Shown: one piece after another, positions 1-7,162 of the stretch | Numbering within the stretch: the first letter of the stretch is position 1 | How the letters are laid out: every line of letters begins with the position of its first letter | Origin: CAZFER01 sp964517495 | GTDB lineage: Bacteria > Hinthialibacterota > Hinthialibacteria > Hinthialibacterales > Hinthialibacteraceae | Reading direction: 5' to 3' | Assembly (NCBI GenBank): GCA_964517495.1 | Contig: CAZFER010000027.1 | Coordinates: forward strand, 1-64,000 | Length of the DNA: 64,000 nucleotides | Notes under the pieces: model-generated | Database searches by the model: none | Told to the model about the DNA's origin: nothing | The model's input: only the letters and a program-made list of their open reading frames with translations | Translations under genes and position numbers: made by a program

Positions 1-62
1 CTCAACGCTCTCACATTGAGGAGGGTATAATCCTTTTTAAACGTATGCACCCGGTTTTAATC

Positions 63-78
63 TGAATAACGTTATTCA
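63..78. promoter_or_regulatory. 16-bp perfect palindrome with central CG
   Basis: TGAATAACGTTATTCA is a perfect inverted repeat with a central CG and A/T-rich arms. LacI-family operators often have this shape. It is more than 600 nt from the gene at 712, so it may belong to a gene left of the window. The role is inferred only. Confidence 0.3.
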
Positions 79-349
79 TTTCGGAAAGCACATGATCTTT
101 CAATCGTGGAAAAACGATGTGCGTTCCTACTAATAGAGCTGAACCCGACTTTTTGGGATGATTAAAGGGGTATTTATTTTGAATTTTGAAGGTTTTTCTG
201 GTAAATAGGCGTTTGTAAGTGTAGATATTTGAGGGGGTAAAAATTTTTTTTAATTTTTTTTTGTGAATCAGGATGTTGAGGATGAACTGGATTTTTTTTG
301 GTGGGTTGCTGATTGGTTTGGAGAAAGATGTTTGGTTGGTGGGTGTGAC

Positions 350-371
350 GAGCGGGCAGGGATGCCCGCTC
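350..371. repeat. Intergenic hairpin
   Basis: A perfect 9-bp stem (GAGCGGGCA / TGCCCGCTC) with a 4-nt loop. The G/C-rich arms resemble those of hairpins at 45336-45364 and 61278-61298, so it may be one copy of a dispersed palindromic family. The sequence around 299-335 just upstream is also similar to 45378-45410. Confidence 0.45.
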
Positions 372-462
372 CCCGTGGAGGGTTGCTTTTGGATTTATGG
401 GAGGAATTGGGTATGAGGGGATAACCTGGAGTTGATTTTTTGGATCGAGGGTCTGACCAATT

Positions 463-486
463 TGTTCACCTATTTTACATTGAACA
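463..486. promoter_or_regulatory. Putative operator upstream of the DUF1080 gene
   Basis: TGTTCA at 463-468 and TGAACA at 481-486 form an inverted pair whose starts are 18 bp apart. With flanking bases the arms extend to TTTGTTCA and TGAACAAA. The same hexamers at the same 18-bp spacing occur upstream of the sugar ABC transporter (45502-45525) and of the GH140-like gene (59698-59721). A TATTTT that could act as a -10 box lies between the arms, but no good -35 is visible. Binding by a shared regulator is inferred. Confidence 0.45.
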
Positions 487-711
487 AATGTGCCAGGCTA
501 CTTGATAGATTGGTGTTGGGTAGAATATTTTTAGGTGGAAAGAGTGAGAGATGAAATCTTTTGAAAAATGTTCTACTTGGGGGGGTGAGTTGCAAATCAA
601 GCAAGTCAAAAAACTGTTGAAAGGTGGTGGAAATATTGTTTCTTTAGGAGTAGAAAACATTGTTTATTAAGCAATAATAAATCATAATAAATTATGGAAA
701 GGAATAACCAA

Positions 712-1893
712 ATGAAGCGTGTGTTTATCTTACTTGTTGTTTTCTGTTTACCGCTGGCAACGTGGGGTTCTGAGCAGGAGTTGCTGAAAACATCGCTGTT
801 TAATGGTGAGGATTTGAGTGGTTGGCATGAGATCGGGGGTGGGAAATGGTTCGTGCAAAACGGAGAGATCATCGGAGAAACCGGCGACGGCCGCTATGGT
901 TGGCTGGTTACCAACAAACCGTATTCGAATTTCGTTCTCGAGTTGAAATTCAAGGCGGAAGGCAAAGGTAATTCGGGTATTCAATTTCGTTCACACGTTA
1001 TTGATGGGCACATGAAAGGCTATCAGGCTGAGTTGGATCCCAACATCGGCAAGCATACAGGCGGCGTATATGACGAAGGTACCGGGCGTGGCTGGTTAGC
1101 CCAACCGACGGAGGAACAGGAAAAGATTCTTAAGCCGGAGGAATGGAATCATTATCGCATTAAAGCGGTTGGCCACCACATCCAAACCTTTTTGAATGGC
1201 GAAAAAATTGCCGATTTTGAAGATGACCGCGCCATCCGTGGGATTATTGCCCTACAAGTGCATAGCGGGAAAACCCCACCGGTCAAAATACGCTGGAAGG
1301 ATATCGCGATCTCTGATTTAGGATACGGGAAAGGTTGGAAACCACTATTTAATGGTAAGAACCTCGATGGCTGGGTAGAACACGGAAAAGAAAAATGGTA
1401 TGTGGACGACGGCCTGCTCATTGGGCAGGCGGTGACGGATGAATATGGTTATCTCTCATCCGAAGAGCAATACAAGGATTTTGTGGCACGGGTAAAATTT
1501 AATGCCACCGGAACCGGCAACAGTGGTCTGTTTTTCCATTCCAGTTTTAAAGGCGTGCGTGTCTATGGTGTGCAAGCGGAAATCGATCCCAATCCCAACC
1601 GGCACACTGGTGGATTATATGAAAGCGGGGGCCGCGGTTCTGAAGGCACTCGCGGTTGGCTGGTTCAACCCAACGAGGATGCGGAAAAGGTACTTAATCC
1701 CCTCGGTGAATGGAACGAGCTGCTATTATGGGTAAAAGGCAACCATTTTGTCACTTATGTTAATGGTTTAAAAGCGGTCGATTATGTGGATGAGAACCAG
1801 TATTTCAAAAAAGGTTCACTGGCCCTGCAATTGCATAGCGGGGGTTCATCCGGTTTAAAGTTCAAGGATATTTATGTCAAAGAACTTAAATAG
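712..1893 (+). CDS. Exported protein with two DUF1080 (3-keto-disaccharide hydrolase-type) domains
   Basis: This protein has a Sec signal peptide (charged MKR, then a hydrophobic run ending near TWGS) followed by two copies of a concanavalin-like beta-sandwich of the DUF1080 family. Each copy opens with an LFNG-x-(D/N)L-x-GW motif (LFNGEDLSGW and LFNGKNLDGW) and carries the GNSG(I/L)-F and HTGG(V/L)Y(D/E) signatures. DUF1080 proteins act on glycans; some hydrolyse 3-keto-glycosides. The family is abundant in Planctomycetes and related polysaccharide degraders. I chose the ATG at 712 because AAAGGA lies 8 nt upstream; an in-frame ATG at 694 would add six residues before the signal peptide and has no ribosome site. 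It converges on the glycosidase-like gene with only 4 nt between stop codons. A putative operator lies about 230 nt upstream. The exact substrate is unknown. Confidence 0.85.
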   Translation: MKRVFILLVVFCLPLATWGSEQELLKTSLFNGEDLSGWHEIGGGKWFVQNGEIIGETGDGRYGWLVTNKPYSNFVLELKFKAEGKGNSGIQFRSHVIDGHMKGYQAELDPNIGKHTGGVYDEGTGRGWLAQPTEEQEKILKPEEWNHYRIKAVGHHIQTFLNGEKIADFEDDRAIRGIIALQVHSGKTPPVKIRWKDIAISDLGYGKGWKPLFNGKNLDGWVEHGKEKWYVDDGLLIGQAVTDEYGYLSSEEQYKDFVARVKFNATGTGNSGLFFHSSFKGVRVYGVQAEIDPNPNRHTGGLYESGGRGSEGTRGWLVQPNEDAEKVLNPLGEWNELLLWVKGNHFVTYVNGLKAVDYVDENQYFKKGSLALQLHSGGSSGLKFKDIYVKELK

Positions 1894-1897
1894 CCCG

Positions 1898-4051
1898 CTA
1901 TTCCAATTCGATTGAAATCTGCACCCCATCAGGGTAGTTTGGGTAGTGGATTTTCAACGTTTTGGTTTTGGCATTCCATATTGGTTTCAGATCGATCACA
2001 TCACCGTCCGGTTTTTGGGCGGTGATTTTTTTTGGCCCTTCAGGTAGCAACAATTGCGCTATCCCCTGTGTCGCGGAAGGGCCTTTCATGGTGAAAGAGA
2101 ACTGATTCGTATTCACTTTGATATTTGAGGTTCTGGAAGCAGCCGCCAAAATGCACGGTGGATCGTTTTCTACACGGTTAAGATTCAGTAAAAAAGCACG
2201 CTGGCCAGGCTCGATTGTTTTGCTGTCCAAAAGAGGTAGCGTTGGATCAAATAAATCAATCACCGGAGCATCGATGTGTAAGGATTGGGTTGATACACTT
2301 TCATCCAAAACAGCAATCACATCATAGGCGCCACGCTGGACATGGAAATGGTTTTTGGGTTGCCATCGTTGGGATAGCCTGTTTTTAATGGCATCAAGAA
2401 GAATGGCATCGCCATCGGCTTGCATGATAAATTCCTTGGGATCCTGGCGAATAACGGTCATCACGCCTTTTCCGGATTGATAGGGGATGGCGTTGAGTGG
2501 TTCCTCTTCTATATTTGCTAATTCAACCAAATGTTGCGAAGGCGCGTTATATTTCATCTCTTCGTGATTCCACCATTCGCGGATGCGTTGGAATGGATCG
2601 TTATCACGTCCGGCATAAATTAAGGTATTGCCTTCTTTCAGCCAATCCGCGATGGCTTGATGGTATTCAGGTTTGAGGGGCTTCATATTGGCGTAACTCA
2701 TGATCAACAGATCGATATGATTTAACGTATCGGATTCGAGCAGGTTCTCCATTTGGACAAGGCGGACGGGAATTCCCCGCTTGAGCAACGGTAACACCAT
2801 ACCATAAAAATTGGATAAACGAGGATCTTCGTAATTTTGATGGGTGGGGAAACGCTGGAACATCATGGTATCGGAAATAAGTACACCAATTCCCTGGGTA
2901 CCTGGAACATTTTGGTTTTCGGCTTCCATTTGGTTAAGGGCGTTGATGAGCACCAGGATTTCGGTGGCGTATTCAGCGGGGATGCCTTGGCGGTCTGCGG
3001 AGCCTTCGGTGCGGTATTGTCCCTTGAAGATGCGGCTGGGCCAGGGCATGACTTCGTAGTGCGCAATGGAGGGATGGAGGAGTTGGGCGGTAAACGTGGC
3101 TTCGTAATTGCGTTTGTAATCCTCCCAGGTATGATTGGGATTATCTTCGATAGGATCGGTTAGGAAATAAACCCTCCGTCCGGTGGGTTCAGTCATGGCC
3201 ACCATGGAACCATATTCAAGGAAGGCATTTTCAAAGGTGCGTTCTTTATCGACGCCATTATAAAAGACCGGTGTACGGGCGGTGCCGGTCCAGACTTGGG
3301 CGATATAACCATCCATACCGGGGAGAGCGGATAGGCTGGATTCAGGGCTGACGATCCCCCAGGCTGAATAGTTGATCAAGGTGTGAGTAGGCACATAACA
3401 GCGCACCCGTTGGCCTTTTTGTTCGCTGTAGGCTTTGGCGTACAGGAAAATTTCTTTCAATGCCCGAAAGTAGAGGTGATATTTTAACTTGGCGGAGCGA
3501 TAGGTTGCTTCGGGAGAGCGGTGTTGGGGCTGCCATTCTTCGCCGTAATAGGCATGCCATTCGCGTTTAAAGCCTTCACTATAGCCTCCGCGGTTCCAAA
3601 ATTCCGGCTCTTCCAAATGGATGGCTTCGACGCCTTCATCGATGGCTTGCTTTACCAGGCTTTTTAAATAGTCAACATAGCTTTGGGTGGGAACCATATA
3701 GGGGACGGTAGGTCCATGCATGATCATTTGGCCATTGCGTTGGACTTGGCCTTCGTCGTGATGCTCTTTCCCGTCGAATTTACCATTCAGGTAATCCTGG
3801 TAGCCCCCCCAGGCCACGCCGGTCATTAAATGGATGGCATAGCCGCGCTCACGCCAGCTTTTAACCCGTGCGGGGAACGAGGAATTAACACCGTAGACAA
3901 TAGCCACATCCGAGCGCAGGTCGATTTCAGGCATCCAGGGCCGTGCTGTTTGAAAGCAGGTTTTTTCAAGGGGAAGGTCACTGCTCAATCCGGATAAGGG
4001 CAGCCAAACAAGAATAAATAAAGGGATGATTTGATAATAGAAATTTTTCAA
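1898..4051 (-). CDS. Secreted glycosidase-like protein (GH42-like barrel plus amidotransferase-like domain)
   Basis: A 717-aa protein with an N-terminal signal peptide (hydrophobic IIPLFILVWLPLSGLSS). The first half looks like a TIM barrel: alternating beta/alpha segments with an acidic strand end HLEEPEFW, where glycosidases of the GH42/clan-A kind carry a catalytic acid. The middle part (around LLIMSYANMKPLKPEY, ADWLKEGNTLIYAGRDND) resembles the glutamine-amidotransferase-like trimerisation domain that follows the barrel in beta-galactosidases. The C-terminal third looks beta-rich. Its ATG overlaps the end of the histidine kinase gene by 4 nt, so the two are probably translationally coupled. 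No family was recognised with confidence; an extracellular or periplasmic carbohydrate-active enzyme is the best inference, and catalytic activity is unproven. Confidence 0.6.
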   Translation of the reverse strand: MKNFYYQIIPLFILVWLPLSGLSSDLPLEKTCFQTARPWMPEIDLRSDVAIVYGVNSSFPARVKSWRERGYAIHLMTGVAWGGYQDYLNGKFDGKEHHDEGQVQRNGQMIMHGPTVPYMVPTQSYVDYLKSLVKQAIDEGVEAIHLEEPEFWNRGGYSEGFKREWHAYYGEEWQPQHRSPEATYRSAKLKYHLYFRALKEIFLYAKAYSEQKGQRVRCYVPTHTLINYSAWGIVSPESSLSALPGMDGYIAQVWTGTARTPVFYNGVDKERTFENAFLEYGSMVAMTEPTGRRVYFLTDPIEDNPNHTWEDYKRNYEATFTAQLLHPSIAHYEVMPWPSRIFKGQYRTEGSADRQGIPAEYATEILVLINALNQMEAENQNVPGTQGIGVLISDTMMFQRFPTHQNYEDPRLSNFYGMVLPLLKRGIPVRLVQMENLLESDTLNHIDLLIMSYANMKPLKPEYHQAIADWLKEGNTLIYAGRDNDPFQRIREWWNHEEMKYNAPSQHLVELANIEEEPLNAIPYQSGKGVMTVIRQDPKEFIMQADGDAILLDAIKNRLSQRWQPKNHFHVQRGAYDVIAVLDESVSTQSLHIDAPVIDLFDPTLPLLDSKTIEPGQRAFLLNLNRVENDPPCILAAASRTSNIKVNTNQFSFTMKGPSATQGIAQLLLPEGPKKITAQKPDGDVIDLKPIWNAKTKTLKIHYPNYPDGVQISIELE

Positions 4052-7000
4052 CGTAAAACCTCAAATAGTTTTTTCTTTAATTCCGTTAATTGAAATGGTT
4101 TTTGAATAAAGCCAGCCAATCCTTTGCCCACAAAGCGTTGGGTGGTGTCTTGTTCATTGTAACCGCTGCACAGGATAACTTTAACATCCTTGCGGATGCG
4201 GCGAATTTCCCGAAAGGTGGCTTCACCATCCATGTGGGGCATGGTCATGTCGAGCAACACACAGGTGATTTCATCCTGATGACTCTTGAATACTTTCATT
4301 GCGTCTCTTCCATCCTCAGCGGTTAGCACATTAAAACCAAGGTGCTGAAGCATCCGTTTGCCAACTGTTCGGACGGTTTCTTCATCGTCGACGATCAAAA
4401 CGATACCTTTCTTAATATCGTCGAAAGAAGGAACATCATCTTTTTTGCGCGAGGGATCGTCGGGGAGAAGATATTTTTCTTGCACCGGAAAAAGTATTTT
4501 AAAAGTTGTGCCTTCGCCTATTTCGCTGTAAATTCTCATAATACCGTCATGTCCCCGAACAATGCCCAATACTGCGGCCATACCTAATCCACGGCCAGTG
4601 AATTTGGTGGTAAAAAAGGGATCAAAGATTTTTTCCTTCGTGTTATTATCCATTCCACAGCCGGTATCCGCTACTTCAAAATAAACATACGTTCCTTCCG
4701 CTGGGGGTGGATCAATGTTCAAGCGGCTCACCTGACAGCATTCATCCAGATAGTGCCGGTCGCATTCCATCACCCCTGTTGATATAGCAATATATCCGCT
4801 TTTATTGCCGATCGCTTCTGAAGCATTGGTGATCAGGTTCATGATAATTTGCCGAATTTGGGTGGCATCGCCTTCGAAGATGGGGAGATTGTCAGCAAAG
4901 TTATATTTAATGACGACATTTTTAGACACTGAGACCGAGAGCAGATGGGACATTTCGTTAATGAATTCATTCAAGCGAATTGGCTCGATAACAAATTTTC
5001 CTTTACCGGAATAAGCCAGCAATTGTCTGGAGAGATCCGATGCCCGGCGGGCGGCCGTGATAATTTCATGGATGTGTTCACGAGCGGGGGCATGGGGTGA
5101 AAGTTCAATCAGTGATAAATCGGCGTTGCCCAGGATGGTCATTAAAATATTGTTGAAATCATGGGCAATACCTCCGGCGAGGACACCCAGACTTTCCAAT
5201 TTTTGGACATGCTGCATTTGACGTTCGAGTTGAAGCCGTTCCTCTTCGGCTTTTTTGCGTTCGGTAATATCCCGATCCATTCCGATAAAACCAATGGGCC
5301 TTCCCTCAGAATCCTTTACCAGTGAAATGAAGGTATCGGCCAAAAAACGGGTTCCATCTTTTTTGACCTGATAATACTCTCCGGACCAGGAGCCATGTTC
5401 AAGCGCATGCTGCATGCGCTTTTGTTCCTCTTCCAATTCTTCGGGCGTTTCCACGACAAACGCCACTATTTTCCCCACTGCTTCTTGCTCAGTATATCCG
5501 TATAACTTTTGGGCACCCTGACCCCAGTAGGTGATGCGGCCTTCCAAGTCTGTTCCCACGACGGACTCCCGCAGGTTATCGAGCAGTTGAGCCTGATAAG
5601 CAAGGCGTTCTTCTGCTTCTTTGTGAGACGTCGTAATTTGGAAGAAAATGGAAATTCCATTGGAATGAGGATAAACGCGGACATTATACCAATCATTGAA
5701 AGGTTCAACATCAAAATAGGTTTCAAAGGAGGTGAATTGTTTTTCTTTTATGACAAAGTTGAATTTTTCTTCAAAGATTGATCCTTTGGCTTCGGGAAAG
5801 GAATCGAAAAGATTATTTTCCATAACCTCCTTGCTAGACTTTCCCAAGAGTTGTTCCGCCGCCTGGTTATAATAGGTAACCACCAGGTTATTGTCCAAGG
5901 CGATGAATCCATCGCTGATGCTTTCCAGAATATCAGTCAGTGTTTGGTTGGTCTCTTCCAGTTTTTGTTTGGTGGCCTGGCGTTCTTCTTCCAGGAAAAT
6001 GTTATGGATGGTAAAAGCAGTATCGCTGGCAATTTCGCCGATTAATGTCTGAATCTCATCAATTTGAGAGAGTGATTTTGGGGCGGTTAAGCTCATATAA
6101 CCGTGAGGAGTGTCCATATAGGCTAATTTTGTAATGAATACGGACTGAGTTTCAAATTGATGAGCGATTGGGCATTGATCGCAAAAGGATTGGGATTCCT
6201 GGATCAAGGTGACGTTATCAGATTTCGACGTTTTTTGGATACACTCAGGGATGTCTCCGCAGGTATAGGATTCTAAAAACCGTTCAAACGGTTGGCCAAA
6301 ACCTGTTTCGGCTGAGACAATTTCACCGTCCTTATTTTGAACAACGATCCATGCACCTGTCATGACGGTATCTTGAACCAAAATGGAGCATATTTCTCGA
6401 AGGAGGATAGGGATCGATCGCAGCTGGTTAATCAACGTATTGACTTCCCGGATGGCTTTGAGTATGGAATTGAGTTGAAAGGTACGTAATTCGGAACGTT
6501 TGCTCTCGGTAATATCGGTGATGGTTATAAGAAGATTTTCTGTTTCATCGATTTCTTGTTCTTCTTTTGGTGCATCAATATTGTAACGAGTTATTTTCCC
6601 GGAAATTTTGACAATGATTCCTGCGCTGGTTTGATTATCCAACCGCAGTTCAAAGCACTTGTCTTCAGGATTTTTAAAGAAAGTCGTGAATCGGTTTAAA
6701 TAGTTATCACGATCATCAGGATGTACAAAATTAGTGAAGGGCCGATTGAACAGTTGAGCGTGTTTCCTTTTTACCATAGCGGCAAAGGTGTGATTGAATT
6801 GCTTGATCATGCCTCTCGAATCAACAATGATGTACCCAATTGGAGCATTGTGAAATAGATGGGAATAACAATCCCGGGATTGTTCCAAATCACGCTGGGT
6901 ATTTTGTAATTCCTCATTTTGCAGTTCCAATTCAATTTGGTGCACTTGCAATTCGTGAAAAAGGCGTGCGATTTCTGCTGGTGTATATTGGCTAAAATCC

Positions 7001-7074
7001 CCCGTCAAGCGGTGGATACGTTGTTCCGCCAGTTTTCTTAAATCTGCGGAATCATTCTTTTTGGACACATCCAT
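4048..7074 (-). CDS. PAS/GAF hybrid sensor histidine kinase with C-terminal receiver
   Basis: Domain order, numbered from the Met at 7074: a helical linker with VHQIELELQNEEL (about 45-60), PAS (65-180), a GAF-like domain (200-360), PAS (375-485), PAS/PAC (495-610), HisKA with the phospho-acceptor in GGIAHDFNN (His638), HATPase (N box near NLITNASEA, G box DTGCGMD, F box FDPFF, GRGLGMA) and a receiver domain with Asp942 in LLDMTMP and the conserved KPF lysine. No membrane segment is seen, so it is likely cytoplasmic. The GAF-like domain has a spaced cysteine set (C-x5-C and C-x2-C-P) that could bind a metal or sense redox state. I chose the Met at 7074 because AAGGAA lies just upstream; an upstream Met at 7101 would add nine residues. 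It lies 88 nt downstream of the CheB-CheR gene on the same strand and overlaps the glycosidase-like gene by 4 nt. Confidence 0.88.
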   Translation of the reverse strand: MDVSKKNDSADLRKLAEQRIHRLTGDFSQYTPAEIARLFHELQVHQIELELQNEELQNTQRDLEQSRDCYSHLFHNAPIGYIIVDSRGMIKQFNHTFAAMVKRKHAQLFNRPFTNFVHPDDRDNYLNRFTTFFKNPEDKCFELRLDNQTSAGIIVKISGKITRYNIDAPKEEQEIDETENLLITITDITESKRSELRTFQLNSILKAIREVNTLINQLRSIPILLREICSILVQDTVMTGAWIVVQNKDGEIVSAETGFGQPFERFLESYTCGDIPECIQKTSKSDNVTLIQESQSFCDQCPIAHQFETQSVFITKLAYMDTPHGYMSLTAPKSLSQIDEIQTLIGEIASDTAFTIHNIFLEEERQATKQKLEETNQTLTDILESISDGFIALDNNLVVTYYNQAAEQLLGKSSKEVMENNLFDSFPEAKGSIFEEKFNFVIKEKQFTSFETYFDVEPFNDWYNVRVYPHSNGISIFFQITTSHKEAEERLAYQAQLLDNLRESVVGTDLEGRITYWGQGAQKLYGYTEQEAVGKIVAFVVETPEELEEEQKRMQHALEHGSWSGEYYQVKKDGTRFLADTFISLVKDSEGRPIGFIGMDRDITERKKAEEERLQLERQMQHVQKLESLGVLAGGIAHDFNNILMTILGNADLSLIELSPHAPAREHIHEIITAARRASDLSRQLLAYSGKGKFVIEPIRLNEFINEMSHLLSVSVSKNVVIKYNFADNLPIFEGDATQIRQIIMNLITNASEAIGNKSGYIAISTGVMECDRHYLDECCQVSRLNIDPPPAEGTYVYFEVADTGCGMDNNTKEKIFDPFFTTKFTGRGLGMAAVLGIVRGHDGIMRIYSEIGEGTTFKILFPVQEKYLLPDDPSRKKDDVPSFDDIKKGIVLIVDDEETVRTVGKRMLQHLGFNVLTAEDGRDAMKVFKSHQDEITCVLLDMTMPHMDGEATFREIRRIRKDVKVILCSGYNEQDTTQRFVGKGLAGFIQKPFQLTELKKKLFEVLR

Positions 7075-7162
7075 TGGACTTCCTTTCTTCGGCAGCTGCA
7101 ATCAATCATCCCCGGTGAATATTTACAATACATGTAACCGATAACAAAAAAGAATACGAAAT

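Larger units (their letters stand above)
1..711. other. Intergenic region, no gene seen
   Basis: No convincing reading frame on either strand. It is T-rich around 240-300. It holds a perfect palindrome (63-78), a 9-bp hairpin with a 4-nt loop (350-371), a stretch at about 299-335 that resembles 45378-45410, and a regulatory-looking inverted hexamer pair at 463-486. The last of these is probably the control region of the DUF1080 gene starting at 712. Confidence 0.6.
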
